Source: Silvibacterium bohemicum
Lineage (GTDB): Bacteria > Acidobacteriota > Terriglobia > Terriglobales > Acidobacteriaceae
Assembly (NCBI RefSeq): GCF_001006305.1
Contig: NZ_LBHJ01000014.1
Location: 194,931-258,930, forward strand
DNA: 64,000 bases
Direction of reading: 5' to 3'
How positions within the stretch are numbered: the first letter of the stretch is position 1; each line of letters opens with the position of its first letter. The translations under genes and the position numbers were made by a program. The notes under the pieces are model-generated. The model saw nothing but the letters and a program-made list of their open reading frames with translations. It did not search any database and was not told the origin of the DNA. Positions 1 to 8,936 of the stretch are shown here, piece by piece.

Positions 1-1
1 T

Positions 2-514
2 GGAGCTCGCGCAGTCGGTATCGCGGGCGGCAGCACAAAGTGCGCTTATCTTCGCAGCGAGCTCCACTTTGATGCCGCGGTCGATCACCTGGCCAAAGAC
101 TTCGATAAGGCACTCGCATCCGCGTGCCCCTCTGGTATCGATGTCTATTTTGAGAACGTCGGAGGACGGATATGGCATTCTGTCCTTCCCCTTCTTAATC
201 GTTTCGCCCGTATACCGGTGTGTGGACTTGTGGCTGAATACGATGGCAATAATAGCGATCTAGCCCGTGACTATTTGCCGGCAACAATGCGGCAAATCCT
301 CAATCAGCGGATGGTCATACAGGGATTTTTGAACTATGACTTAGCGGAACGGTATTACGACGATTTCATTAAAGATGTTTCCGCGTGGATCGCCGAAGGC
401 AAGGTCAAGTACAAGGAAGACATTGTCGAAGGTCTCGAAAACGCGCCGCAAGCATTTATCGGGATGCTCGCAGGCCGGAACTTCGGCAAACTCCTAGTCC
501 ATGTGGCTCGGTGA
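2..514 (+). CDS. NADPH-dependent MDR oxidoreductase, C-terminal part (5' end outside window)
   Basis: This is the last ~170 residues of a zinc-free medium-chain dehydrogenase/reductase of the alkenal/curcumin reductase branch, which reduces C=C bonds of unsaturated carbonyls with NADPH. The visible part begins in the Rossmann fold (GARAVGIAGGSTKC), continues with GIDVYFENVGG, a hallmark of this branch, then CGLVAEYD, and ends with ENAPQAFIGMLAGRNFGK, the usual C-terminal cofactor-binding stretch. The frame is open from the first base of the window and has no start here, so it is a partial gene and not a short protein. A PanE-like gene follows 94 bp later on the same strand and may be co-transcribed. 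The family call is firm; the substrate is unknown. Confidence 0.85.
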   Translation, partial: GARAVGIAGGSTKCAYLRSELHFDAAVDHLAKDFDKALASACPSGIDVYFENVGGRIWHSVLPLLNRFARIPVCGLVAEYDGNNSDLARDYLPATMRQILNQRMVIQGFLNYDLAERYYDDFIKDVSAWIAEGKVKYKEDIVEGLENAPQAFIGMLAGRNFGKLLVHVAR

Positions 515-608
515 TGTTTGTCGCTGGATGGGCATTCGGACATCCTTCGCAGGAGCGATTCACGAACGTTACCAATCTGTTTGCAAAGGTATTGACCGAG
601 GTAAATTG

Positions 609-1544
609 ATGCGAGTTCTAGTTGTAGGTGCTGGTGCAGTGGGTGGCTACTTCGGTGCACGTTTAGCTCAGGCGGGACGAGACGTCACCTTTCTCGTCCG
701 GGGTGAGCGTGCAAATCAATTGAAGGCCGACGGCATACGTCTCACGAGCCCCCATGGCGATCTCACAATGCCAGTAAAAGCCGCAGTAGCCGACGAACTC
801 AGGGAACCTTTCGACATCATCTTTCTGAGCATGAAAGGCTTCGCGCTGGACCAAGCTATGAATGATCTTGCGGCAGCCGTTGGCCCCAATACAACGATTC
901 TGCCGATCCTCAATGGGATGCGTCATATGGAGACTCTGGGCAACCGATTTGGTAGGGAGTCTCTCATCGGTGGAGTTTGTATGGTGTCGATGGAAATGGA
1001 CAAGAACGGGCGGATCGTGCAGTTGTCGGAAGTGCAAAAGCTCTCGTACGGAGAGCTCAATCGACAGCTCACTCCCCGAATCGAAGAAGCGGACGAGGTG
1101 TTTCGAGACGCCGGCTTTGATACTCAATTGTCCACTCATATCGTCCAAGACATGTGGGAGAAGTGGGTGCAGCTCGCGGCAGCAGGAGCGATCACATGCC
1201 TCATGCGCGGTGATATTGGCGAGGTTGCGAGAGCGCCGGGAGGCGTTGCGTTTTCCCGCGCGATCCTCTTGGAATGCATAGCAATCGCCACTGTTTGCGG
1301 GCACAGACCTTCACCGCATTTTCAGCAGCAACAGATCACCACGTTGACGGCAGAGGATTCTACATTCACGACATCTCTCTACCGGGACCTCCTCCGGGGT
1401 AATCGTATCGAGGTGGACACCATTCTCGGAGACCTCCTCAAACATGCGGAGGCCCACAATGTTGAGGCGCCGTTATTGCGCGCGGCCTATACCCATCTCA
1501 CGGTATACGAAAGCAGTAAGCAGCAATCGCCTCGGAAAGCATAG
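609..1544 (+). CDS. 2-dehydropantoate 2-reductase-like (ApbA/PanE family) oxidoreductase
   Basis: A 311-residue NADP-dependent reductase of the ketopantoate reductase fold. The N-terminus MRVLVVGAGAVGGYFG carries the GxGxxG dinucleotide motif at residues 7-12. LSMKGF (Lys76) and PILNGM (Asn102) match the active-site Lys and Asn strands, and WEKW (Lys185) matches the C-terminal catalytic Lys. The Asn that usually follows that Lys (KxxxN) is not in place here, where the sequence reads KWVQL. The real substrate may therefore not be ketopantoate, and many such paralogues exist. The frame is open upstream to 501, but the ATG at 609 gives the canonical N-terminus and is chosen as start. Confidence 0.82.
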   Translation: MRVLVVGAGAVGGYFGARLAQAGRDVTFLVRGERANQLKADGIRLTSPHGDLTMPVKAAVADELREPFDIIFLSMKGFALDQAMNDLAAAVGPNTTILPILNGMRHMETLGNRFGRESLIGGVCMVSMEMDKNGRIVQLSEVQKLSYGELNRQLTPRIEEADEVFRDAGFDTQLSTHIVQDMWEKWVQLAAAGAITCLMRGDIGEVARAPGGVAFSRAILLECIAIATVCGHRPSPHFQQQQITTLTAEDSTFTTSLYRDLLRGNRIEVDTILGDLLKHAEAHNVEAPLLRAAYTHLTVYESSKQQSPRKA

Positions 1545-1626
1545 TTTGCTTTCGGCTGAAACACGCGCGTCACACACGCCACATAAAGAACTCGAGTGTT
1601 CGTTCATTCAGAGATAGGTAGACACC

Positions 1627-2121
1627 ATGCAGACCGTCACAGTTGAAAGCCAGGTTAGACACGTTACCGTATCGACAGAGATGCAGTACGAATCCGTTAA
1701 GACGAGAATCGAAGCTGAAGTTCATCGTCTGGATGACAGCTTCCGCCGATTGCTTGCGGAGAACAAGATCGAGGAACTGAGAGAGAAGTTAGAAGAAGCC
1801 TCCCGTCCACACGGCCTTATGATCCACTACGTTGCGACGCATGGAGACTGGCTCGCGCTGACTGGTAAGCAGCGGCGGCGGGGTGTCGTTTATCACATCG
1901 GGAACGTCTTGATGGCTATCCGAATGACCCAACATTCATTTGGCGCGGGACTCTATGCTCCACTCCGCCTGGCCGTCTATGAAAATGCCAGCGGTGGGAC
2001 GAACTTTGAATACGATCTGCCATCAACCCAAGTCGGTTTGTTCCAGAATGCACAGATCGATGAGGTGGCAAAGAAGCTTGATGCGAGATTGATTGCCCTC
2101 ATCGAAAGAATCAGCTCATAG
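1627..2121 (+). CDS. DUF302-family protein
   Basis: A 164-residue soluble protein. The N-terminal half is charged and helical (residues 20-60, coiled-coil-like). The C-terminal half carries the DUF302 pattern: YHIGNVLMAIRM, then YAPLRLAVYE, then NFEYDLPSTQVGLF, then a closing helix with VAKKLDARL. DUF302 proteins are widespread and bind no well-defined ligand; no enzymatic residues can be assigned. It stands alone between a PanE-like gene and an NTF2-like gene on the same strand, with gaps of 82 and 143 bp, so operon membership is unclear. The family call is moderately firm and the function is unknown. Confidence 0.65.
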   Translation: MQTVTVESQVRHVTVSTEMQYESVKTRIEAEVHRLDDSFRRLLAENKIEELREKLEEASRPHGLMIHYVATHGDWLALTGKQRRRGVVYHIGNVLMAIRMTQHSFGAGLYAPLRLAVYENASGGTNFEYDLPSTQVGLFQNAQIDEVAKKLDARLIALIERISS

Positions 2122-2264
2122 CCAAGAAAGGACGATGCTCTCCCGATAGAGGAAGGATGAACACGGTGCCGTTTTGCCCTTCCTTTTGCTGAAGCTCGTC
2201 AGCGATAATCTGAACCAACCGGATAACGAGAACCGAGTGCATAGCAAGCGTTGTAGGAGGATGA

Positions 2265-2660
2265 ATGGCAGACACTAAGACCCTTATTGAGCAGGCGTAC
2301 TCCGCATTCAACAAGCGGGACATCGACGGTGCATTAGCACTGATGACGCAGGACGTGAGCTGGCCCAAAGCTTCGGAGGGCGGCAAGGTCGTCGGAAAAG
2401 AAGAGATCCGCGACTATTGGATTCGACAATGGGGTGAGTTCGATCCCCACGTCGAACCGCTGGCAATCACCGAGGAAGACGGAGGCAAGACCCGCGTCAG
2501 GGTGCACCAACTCGTCAAGAGCCTTCAAGGTGATGTTCTTTCGGACAGCGAGGTTCTTCACGTGTTCACCGTGAAGAGCGGTCTCATTGCAGCCATGGAC
2601 CTTGGAGATGAGGCCGATTCTATCGCCGGTCCGTCTGCCGCATTCGCACATCGATCCTGA
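2265..2660 (+). CDS. NTF2/SnoaL-like protein
   Basis: A 131-residue protein with the cone-shaped NTF2 fold signature. It opens with a long N-terminal helix ending in AFNKRDIDGALALMTQDVSW, followed by GKVVGKEEIRDYWIRQW, and then alternating strands (RVRVHQLVKSL, VLHVFTVKSGLIAAMDL). The family includes SnoaL-type cyclases, limonene-epoxide hydrolases and many ligand-binding stress proteins; no catalytic Asp/His set can be assigned with confidence. A strong ribosome site (aggagg) sits 5-6 bases before the ATG and fixes the start. The C-terminus (SAAFAHRS) is short and not conserved. It is convergent with the minus-strand gene ending at 2828. Confidence 0.7.
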   Translation: MADTKTLIEQAYSAFNKRDIDGALALMTQDVSWPKASEGGKVVGKEEIRDYWIRQWGEFDPHVEPLAITEEDGGKTRVRVHQLVKSLQGDVLSDSEVLHVFTVKSGLIAAMDLGDEADSIAGPSAAFAHRS

Positions 2661-2827
2661 CCGGATATCCGGTGTGGAAGCGCGTGAGAGTTGGCCCAAG
2701 CCTCGAAAGTTCTATGAACGGGTTAGCAGACCACGTTCTCAGCGCAATGGGAGCGAAATGCTGGCCATCCTAGTCTTGCATCTGCGGTTGTTTGGAAGAT
2801 CGTTCTGCAACGATATTCAAATGCTGA

Positions 2828-4705
2828 CTAGTGGTTTGTGCTGCTGAACAAATTAGGAATTCGGACACCGATGCCGAGCGCGATGGCGTTCGTCCAGTAT
2901 GTTTTGGTCACCGGCGTTGGCGGAGCGGACGCGCAAGCCGGCGGATCATTTCCCGCCGGAGCGCCGTAGACGCAATAGATTTGCCCCGGCGCTTCTCCCT
3001 GCGTCAGGTGGGTGGAATGACCGAGATGGTAGAGAGGACTAATCATGATAGACCGCCAGGAGAAGCTAAGACCGCCAGCAAATTCTGGAAGCGTGTTGTA
3101 AGGATTGAGTGCAACGGCCAATGTCGCATAACTTGCGAATCGCCGTTGGTCGGGCCACGCGCGTTCTCTGAACAGGCGGTAATTTGCGGCGACATAAGGT
3201 AGCACTTCAGGATGTGTGGTGGTCTTAACGATTTTGATATTAACCGGCGTTGGCGTGCCGTTAGGACTGATGCTTACCGTCGTCACGTTGGCGAAGGAAC
3301 GGTTTGCCAATGAGGAGAAGAACGCGCCGCTTGAAACCTCGAAATGCGGATCAGCATAAAGCGCCGTAATTGTTACTATCGCGGTCTTTTGAGCCGTGGT
3401 AGCAACGGAGGCCGATGACGTTGCGACCTGATTTACAACGTTCACGGAATAGGTAATCTGACGCCCGAGCGCTTTGTAAGGGGCAACGTACTGGATGAGG
3501 CTCTTATCCTTTGAAGTCGGATCAGGAATTCTTCCCAGAAACATTGGTTCGTCGCTGAACTTGTCCGAGTCAAGCGGGATCTTCGTCAGGTCTGTCTCAC
3601 CAGTCCATTGACTAATGTTCCAGTAATACGACTGCAGATCGGCTAAGACTTTAGTAAAGCTCACCGTGTCTGCGAGAAGTCCAGCCAGGATATTCGTTTT
3701 CTGATCGGTCAGTTTTTTCAACTTAGCCTGAAGGGTTTTCTTGTCATCTTCATTGGTCAGAGCGTTGATTGCTGCCTGAGCCTTCGGAAGCTCGGTATCA
3801 AAGCCTGTCGTGTCGAAGACACAACTTGGCACTGTACACGTCGCTAGCGTGCTCGCATCCTTGGGAGGAATTGGCAAAGTCATTTGGAGGGCTGTTATTC
3901 CGCCTATTGCATTCGTCGGAGCGCTATCGGAAGGGATCGGACCCAGAGTAACGGTGTCGTAGTCATCTCCATTTAACTCATACAGCAGAGTTCCGCGCCA
4001 CTTCTTGTATTCGATTGTTTGATTGATCTTGGCGTCAGGGTTCTGGCCTTGATAGGGCCACGGCTTCGGTGTCCACCGCGGTACGCCTAGCCCCCTCTTC
4101 TCCTCTTCGCTATCCTTCTTAACCGGGCGCGGCACGGCGATCTGAACTTCTTTCAGCTGGGCATAGATGATCGTGACGTCGTCGATCTGTTTTTGTACCT
4201 TCGTCGCAGCCACGCCGGCCTCCGCTTTCAGGTCGGCCCGCAGTTTGTCCAGTTCATCTTGAACTGCTTTCGCCGCCTTCGCATCTGCCGCCTGTTTAGC
4301 GGTAAGTTGCGCTCCCTCTTTAGGGCCCACAAATGCAAAATCGCGGAGAGCCAAATCATACCCCTGAACGGCCGTTGACCCGACAAATCCTTTGAAGTTC
4401 GGAATTGCGGAAGTCACGAGACCAGCTCCTTGATCCGTTCCTTCGAAGGCCTGAGCGGTTGTTGGATCGAGGGAAACAGTTTCGAAGTGAAAGGCGTCAT
4501 AGAGCACGACGACGATGTGCTTTCCCGGACGCATAGGAAAGGTCGGCATGATGATGGGAAATTTACGATCGATGAAGACCGCGCAATCTTCGCTGTTAAT
4601 TTTCTCGGTTGAGCATTTTGGCAGCTTCGAGAAATCATCCGCATATGCGAAGAGAGAAGAAGTCAGAAGGAGATAAAGGGCATAGAACAATCGGGGACAG
4701 GGCAT
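2828..4705 (-). CDS. Secreted or envelope protein of unknown function
   Basis: A 625-residue protein that I do not recognise. The start at 4705 (MPCPRLFYALYLLL) gives a clean signal peptide cleaved after FAYA; an earlier in-frame Met lies six codons upstream. Residues ~130-200 are an Ala/Lys/Asp-rich helical stretch (AKQAADAKAAKAVQDELDKL) that could form a coiled coil, and a second helical part lies near residues 310-350. The C-terminal third alternates short hydrophobic strands (GGLSFSWRSIMISPLYHLG, AIALGIGVRIPNLF) as in outer-membrane or surface proteins. There are few cysteines. It stands alone with about 400 bp upstream. An envelope location is inferred; the role is unknown. Confidence 0.6.
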   Translation of the reverse strand: MPCPRLFYALYLLLTSSLFAYADDFSKLPKCSTEKINSEDCAVFIDRKFPIIMPTFPMRPGKHIVVVLYDAFHFETVSLDPTTAQAFEGTDQGAGLVTSAIPNFKGFVGSTAVQGYDLALRDFAFVGPKEGAQLTAKQAADAKAAKAVQDELDKLRADLKAEAGVAATKVQKQIDDVTIIYAQLKEVQIAVPRPVKKDSEEEKRGLGVPRWTPKPWPYQGQNPDAKINQTIEYKKWRGTLLYELNGDDYDTVTLGPIPSDSAPTNAIGGITALQMTLPIPPKDASTLATCTVPSCVFDTTGFDTELPKAQAAINALTNEDDKKTLQAKLKKLTDQKTNILAGLLADTVSFTKVLADLQSYYWNISQWTGETDLTKIPLDSDKFSDEPMFLGRIPDPTSKDKSLIQYVAPYKALGRQITYSVNVVNQVATSSASVATTAQKTAIVTITALYADPHFEVSSGAFFSSLANRSFANVTTVSISPNGTPTPVNIKIVKTTTHPEVLPYVAANYRLFRERAWPDQRRFASYATLAVALNPYNTLPEFAGGLSFSWRSIMISPLYHLGHSTHLTQGEAPGQIYCVYGAPAGNDPPACASAPPTPVTKTYWTNAIALGIGVRIPNLFSSTNH

Positions 4706-4723
4706 CTCAGTGGTCCTCTGCAT

Positions 4724-5121
4724 TGGATTTTCCGCAATTTGTCAGGGCCCAGTGCTCGTCCAACCGGTGCGCGGTCCACACATTCCTGCTGCACCTCTAT
4801 CGCATCGGTGGCGTCACAATTATTTTGGAACGCGGTCAGTATATGTCCCTACAGACGTCACCTTTTATGAATTGGAGCTGCGGCTGTTATCTAACCAATG
4901 ACATCCTCGCCATGAGGAAGCGAGTTTGACTCGCCCCCGAATCATTGGTATTGCCGACAACCCGATCAAAACGGCGGAAAACCTTGGTGACGCTGGTCCA
5001 TCTCTTGGTTATCAGCCTCTGGGTTCTTCATACATATGGCTTCACCCAGCTTCAGAGTTGTGTAATCGCAAAGACGAGGGACAACAAGCTTGTTTCCGGC
5101 GATTGGCATTCTTTATTCGCG
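4724..5121. other. Gene-free stretch between two minus-strand genes
   Basis: About 400 bp with no supportable gene. Short open frames exist on the plus strand (from 4926 and 4945), but they overlap each other in different frames, lack a ribosome site and show no recognisable family. The right part would hold the transcription end of the hydrolase gene, and the left part the promoter of the secreted protein. No clear hairpin followed by T residues was seen. Confidence 0.5.
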
Positions 5122-5913
5122 CTAGTTCCGCATAAGAAATGTTTCGATTGCTGTGGCGAACGCCTCGGGTTGCTCAAGTGCAGCGAGATGCCCTGTTGCT
5201 AACTCCGTGTACTCTGCCTCTGGGATCGTTGCAGCGAGCAATTGTGGGTGCCTCACCGGAACGATGCAGTCATGCGTGCATCCAATTACGAGTGTCGGGC
5301 GAGTGATGGATCGAACATGGTCGCGAACATCCAGCGTTAGATCCAACTCGACCTGGCGTGCAAGTCCATCCCAATTCGTTTCTGCAACGATAGAAGATGC
5401 GCTTGCTTCGATCTCAGCCTCGCTAAGATTTGCGAGGAAGCCATGTGATACGCCTGTCAGCAGAAACAGACGTGCGAGAGCGGGCCGGTTTTGGACAATC
5501 AGCTCACGCCAGAGAGAAAACTCCAGCTTCAAATACGAGTCGGTAGAATCTGCAAATCCTGCAATAAGGACTAAGGAGCGGACAAGGTCTGGAGCGCGGG
5601 CTGCGACCACTACGGCCACAGCCGCACCAAGGGAGAAGCCCACAAGGTCAAATGGCACCTTGCCCGCCGCCTTTGCTGCTGCGAGAACCTGCCCGGCCAG
5701 TTGCTCCACGGAAAAAGAACCGCCCGCATCGGTTGTATTGCCGGAGCCGGAGTAGTTGGGGCGAATGACTGTCCAGTGCCGTGCGAACCGGTCAACGAGA
5801 TGGCCCCAATTCGCTTCGGCGCTTCCACCTGTCCCGTGTACGAGAACCAGTCCCGGCCCTGAGCCATCCACCAGGTATTCCACTACCGACTTTTCTATCT
5901 CTACTATCGCCAC
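5122..5913 (-). CDS. Alpha/beta-fold hydrolase
   Basis: A 263-residue serine hydrolase of the alpha/beta superfamily. Visible elements in order are the oxyanion loop LVHGTGG (near residue 24), the nucleophile elbow VGFSLGAA with the catalytic Ser near residue 93, the acid in CTHDCIVP near residue 212, and the catalytic His in TGHLAALEQP near residue 242. There is no signal peptide, so it should be cytosolic. Between elbow and acid lies a helical cap domain (residues ~125-195). The substrate cannot be told; the closest architectures are esterases and lactonases. It is a single-gene unit, with the minus-strand VOC gene 167 bp upstream. Confidence 0.85.
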   Translation of the reverse strand: MAIVEIEKSVVEYLVDGSGPGLVLVHGTGGSAEANWGHLVDRFARHWTVIRPNYSGSGNTTDAGGSFSVEQLAGQVLAAAKAAGKVPFDLVGFSLGAAVAVVVAARAPDLVRSLVLIAGFADSTDSYLKLEFSLWRELIVQNRPALARLFLLTGVSHGFLANLSEAEIEASASSIVAETNWDGLARQVELDLTLDVRDHVRSITRPTLVIGCTHDCIVPVRHPQLLAATIPEAEYTELATGHLAALEQPEAFATAIETFLMRN

Positions 5914-6080
5914 GCTTCGGACCTCAGAATTTAAAGTGCAAGATTAAGAGCGATCGTGACTCCAGTGTCCAGGCCGAATGAAGGAATAGACGCAGACAGA
6001 CCAGAGAGTCAGGCGAACGTGTGCGGCCAGAAAAGGCGGGCCTTTATTCCCTGCAGTACCGTGGGAATACAAATCCGGCA

Positions 6081-6458
6081 CTAGCTCTTATGAACAACCT
6101 CGAACGAATATCCGTCCGGGTCCAAGACATCAGCGGCGTAGTATCCCGGGTAGTATTCGACCCTCGCTCGCGGCGAGATATTGTCCTTTGCGCCGGCGGC
6201 CATCGCCGCCCGATAGAAGTCATCGACCCTCGTATTGCTCTCGGCCTTGAATCCCCAATGGATCGATCCTGGATCGGGCTTGCCCTGCTTCAACCAGAAG
6301 CAGGCTCGTTCCCCATCACCGAATCCCCACAGGTCGGGATGACCATCTTCACCCTTGTAAGGCATGAAGAAGCGGATGCTCAGGGGTTTTAGGGCCGCCT
6401 CGTAAAAGGCCAGCGACCGCTCGACGTCGCTTACTGTCAAAATGATGTGATCCAACAT
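6081..6458 (-). CDS. VOC (glyoxalase/bleomycin-resistance) family protein
   Basis: A 125-residue vicinal-oxygen-chelate protein: MLDHIILTVSDVERSLAFYE begins the first beta-alpha-beta-beta module, and the C-terminus YAADVLDPDGYSFEVVHK is the classic closing module. A metal site of the H/E type is plausible from His4 and Glu in SFEVV. The start at 6458 is fixed by a strong AAGGAG site in the mRNA; the frame is open further upstream but that part overlaps the next gene. It sits 11 bp after the azoreductase stop, so the two are almost surely co-transcribed. Such proteins often protect against aldehydes or antibiotics; the substrate is unknown. Confidence 0.85.
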   Translation of the reverse strand: MLDHIILTVSDVERSLAFYEAALKPLSIRFFMPYKGEDGHPDLWGFGDGERACFWLKQGKPDPGSIHWGFKAESNTRVDDFYRAAMAAGAKDNISPRARVEYYPGYYAADVLDPDGYSFEVVHKS

Positions 6459-6469
6459 TGTTCTCTCCT

Positions 6470-7078
6470 TCAAATTACGAGTGATTCGATAGATTTTTCG
6501 CCATCGGGAATTGCCTGGTCGGAAAGCCCCGGTATATTCATGCCCTGAGCGCGCACAGTCTGAACGTCGGTGATTCCGATGAAACCCAGAATCAAGCGGA
6601 GGTAAGGTTCTTCCGTATCCCACGATTTCCAAGGTCCCTGAGTAAAGACCCCACCAGAGGCAAGCACCAGGATCGCCTTCTTTTCACGGGCAAGCCCTTC
6701 AGCTCCATCTGCTGTATAACGGAACGTCTTCCCGGGCCGAACAATATGATCCACCCATGCCTTCAAGGAGGATGGCAGTCCAAAATTCCACATCGGAGAG
6801 GCGATAACTAGAAGATCCGCCGACAACACTTCCTCTGTGACTTGATCTGACAGTCGAAGTGCTTCCTGCAAAGATTCAGCTTCCGTCTGATCTCTTGTAA
6901 AGATGGCCTTAACCGTTCGGTAATCCAGATGAGGAAGAGGGTCTTTTGCCAGATCACGCTCTGTGATCTCGGCATTTGGATATAGGACTCTCAGGCGGGT
7001 TCTCAATTTGGCCGTCAATCGCCGGCTCGCAGACTCAGCTTCACGTGGGCTCGATTCGATGATCAAGATTCGCTGCAT
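6470..7078 (-). CDS. azoR: FMN-dependent NADH-azoreductase
   Basis: A 202-residue flavodoxin-fold quinone/azo reductase that transfers two electrons from NAD(P)H to quinones, nitro or azo compounds. The N-terminus IESSPREAESASRRL is the FMN phosphate-binding loop, SPMWNFGLPSSLKAWVDHI is the signature of the AzoR family near residue 95, and ASGGVF near residue 140 is the second FMN contact. Length and layout fit AzoR exactly. It is followed at 11 bp by a VOC gene and preceded at 45 bp by a Dps gene, so the three look like one oxidative/electrophile stress unit. This is a cytosolic enzyme, and the assignment is confident. Confidence 0.9.
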   Translation of the reverse strand: MQRILIIESSPREAESASRRLTAKLRTRLRVLYPNAEITERDLAKDPLPHLDYRTVKAIFTRDQTEAESLQEALRLSDQVTEEVLSADLLVIASPMWNFGLPSSLKAWVDHIVRPGKTFRYTADGAEGLAREKKAILVLASGGVFTQGPWKSWDTEEPYLRLILGFIGITDVQTVRAQGMNIPGLSDQAIPDGEKSIESLVI

Positions 7079-7123
7079 TTCAGGTTCCTCTTTCTTCCTA
7101 ATCGTTGAAGGTTTTTCGGTAGA

Positions 7124-7609
7124 TTAGTTCCGACCGTGCACCGTCTCATGCAGGAACCACGTGCGGCGTTCAGCTTCATCTATCCAGACTTCGAGCAGAC
7201 TTGCCGTGGCTACATCTTTGAATTCTTCGCAGACATCATGAGCTGCACGCATGAGCTTCGTTAAACAACGGCTATCGGCGACCAGTTCTTCGAGCATGCT
7301 CTCAGCTGTCGCAGATTGTTCGTTGTTATCGAGCAATCGCTGATGTTGCGCAATGTCGCCAATGGATCGCAGTGTTGTGCCGCCGATCTTGCGAGCCCTT
7401 TCCGCGATTGGGTCCGTCATCGCAAAAATTTCCTCAGCCTGTTCGTCGAGGAGCAAGTGGTAGTCGCGAAAATGAGGCCCACTCATGTGCCAATGAAAAT
7501 TCTTTGTCTTCACATAAAGCACAAAGACGTCTGCGAGCAATTGCCGCAACATTTCAGAAATTGCCGCGACGGCAGCCGGCGAAAGATCCGTCCGAATATC
7601 AAGGTTCAC
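7124..7609 (-). CDS. dps: Dps-family DNA-protecting ferritin-like protein
   Basis: A four-helix ferritin-like protein that oxidises and stores iron with peroxide and shields DNA. The ferroxidase residues are visible: KTKNFHWHMSGPHFRDYH (His pair), then LLLDEQAEEIFAMTDPIAERARKIGG. The GTG at 7609 is preferred because AAGGAGG lies four bases before it, giving 161 residues; a Met 14 codons upstream (7651) is possible but poorly placed. The N-terminus lacks a Lys/Arg-rich tail, so DNA binding may be weak. It lies upstream of azoR on the same strand, consistent with a stress cluster. Confidence 0.88.
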   Translation of the reverse strand: MNLDIRTDLSPAAVAAISEMLRQLLADVFVLYVKTKNFHWHMSGPHFRDYHLLLDEQAEEIFAMTDPIAERARKIGGTTLRSIGDIAQHQRLLDNNEQSATAESMLEELVADSRCLTKLMRAAHDVCEEFKDVATASLLEVWIDEAERRTWFLHETVHGRN

Positions 7610-7711
7610 AATTCCTCCTTTTAGGGGCTTTCTCATTTGCCTGGATGTCATTCTTCTCTCCTGATTTGGTAGTTGCTCTGCTCAAGAAGAGGCTTGCAAG
7701 TGCGAAGGAGA

Positions 7712-7734
7712 GGGGCCCGTGCGATGCGGGCCCC
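7712..7734. terminator. GC-rich hairpin after the hydrolase gene
   Basis: A perfect 8-bp inverted repeat, GGGGCCCG and CGGGCCCC, with a 7-base loop, lies 8 bp past the stop of the minus-strand hydrolase at 7743. The strand read as RNA then runs into a CT-rich stretch and not a clear T-run. It probably ends that transcript, but it is not a textbook intrinsic terminator. Confidence 0.5.
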
Positions 7735-7742
7735 GCAGGGGT

Positions 7743-8750
7743 TCAGCTTCGGATGAAAGCCAGGAGGTCTGCATTGATCACATCCGCATGCACGGTCATC
7801 AGGCCGTGAGGATAGCCGGGGTAGACCTTGAGCGTGCCATGCTTGAGCAACTTGGCCTGCAGCAAGGAAGCATCCTTGTAGGGCACAACCTGGTCATCGT
7901 CGCCCTGCATCACGAGAGTCGGCACCGTGATTTCTTTCAGATCGTCCGTCTGGTCTGTCTCGGAGAAAGCCTTTATGCCTTCATAGTGGGCCAGCGCGCT
8001 GCCCATCATTCCCTGCCGCCACCAGTTCTGGATAATTCCCTGCGAGACCTTCGCGCCAGGCCGGTTGAAGCCGTAAAACGGTCCCGTAGGAACATCGAGA
8101 AAGAACTGCGCCCGGTTGGCAGCCAGCGCCTTCCGGAAACCGTCGAATACTTCGATCGGAGTGCCGCCGGGGTTCGACTCGGTCTTCACCATAAGCGGGG
8201 GGACGGAGGCGAGCAGCACGGCCTTGGCTACGCGGCCCTGAGGCTGGCCGTACTTCGCAACATAGCGCGCCACCTCGCCACCACCTGTCGAATGGCCCAC
8301 ATGGACAGCATTTCGCAGATCGAGATTCTCGGCCACAGCTGAGGCGTCGGACGCGTAATGGTCCATGTCGTGGCCGGTGTCCACCTGCGAGGAACGGCCG
8401 TGACCACGCCGGTCATGTGCGACGACGCGATAGCCGCTGGCAAGGAAGAACAGCATCTGATTGTCCCAGTCATCCGAGCTGAGCGGCCAGCCGTGATGAA
8501 ATACGATGGGCTGCGCGTCCTTCGGACCCCAGTCCTTGTAGAAAATCTGTGTGCCGTCTTTGGTCGTTATCGTTCCGCCCGTCCTCATATTTCCCTCCTG
8601 TACGTCCGTCTTCCGAGTTGATAAAGCGTTGGCTCGTTTGCTAAAGCTGGATGCCATGAGTCCCGCAGCTCCAGCCGCAAACAGCAACGCACGACGCGTG
8701 GTGGTGCCTTTAACGCGTGCCGATTGAGGCTGTGTCCGACCTTCGATCAT
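7743..8750 (-). CDS. Exported alpha/beta hydrolase, non-heme chloroperoxidase/arylesterase type
   Basis: A ~335-residue hydrolase with an N-terminal export signal that resembles a Tat signal: [17 protein letters not shown], with twin Arg but lacking the F-L-K continuation. The mature part has the chloroperoxidase pattern: [16 protein letters not shown], then [13 protein letters not shown], then the nucleophile elbow VGHSTGGGE, the acid in [10 protein letters not shown], and the His in [10 protein letters not shown]. Family members hydrolyse aryl esters or form peracids. The ATG at 8750 has a good GGGAGG site. It is divergent from an AraC regulator, 187 bp away, which probably controls it through the repeats at 8823-8851. 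Confidence 0.85.
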   Translation of the reverse strand: MIEGRTQPQSARVKGTTTRRALLFAAGAAGLMASSFSKRANALSTRKTDVQEGNMRTGGTITTKDGTQIFYKDWGPKDAQPIVFHHGWPLSSDDWDNQMLFFLASGYRVVAHDRRGHGRSSQVDTGHDMDHYASDASAVAENLDLRNAVHVGHSTGGGEVARYVAKYGQPQGRVAKAVLLASVPPLMVKTESNPGGTPIEVFDGFRKALAANRAQFFLDVPTGPFYGFNRPGAKVSQGIIQNWWRQGMMGSALAHYEGIKAFSETDQTDDLKEITVPTLVMQGDDDQVVPYKDASLLQAKLLKHGTLKVYPGYPHGLMTVHADVINADLLAFIRS

Positions 8751-8860
8751 TCTGACCTCCCAGATGTCACTTCTAGAGCGACCTGGCAAATCAAAATGTA
8801 CGTTGGCGAATGTTTAGCGGTCTTGGACATTTCGGGCACAGCTAGGACATTCAGTTCACT
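8751..8860 (-). promoter_or_regulatory. Upstream region with AraC-type direct repeats, shared with the histidine kinase gene
   Basis: Between the divergent hydrolase and AraC genes lie two direct repeats, TTGGACATT (8823) and TAGGACATT (8843), spaced 20 bp apart, the usual geometry of an AraC dimer site. The region also matches 10893-10985 upstream of the histidine kinase in two blocks: a 25-bp block containing the ribosome site, with 3 mismatches, and a 28-bp block around GTCTTGGACATTTCGGGCA, with about 7 mismatches. The two blocks are separated by an indel. Binding of the neighbouring AraC protein is inferred. Confidence 0.55.
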
Positions 8861-8936
8861 GATCATCGGGACGTTGCGCGCTGGATAACCCGGCGTATAA
8901 CATTCGGAGAAGCGCCCATGTCCTTGGAAACGAGAG

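Noticed and set aside
4609..5135. Overlapping plus-strand frames upstream of the hydrolase end
   Set aside because: Mutually overlapping, no ribosome sites, no recognisable domains.
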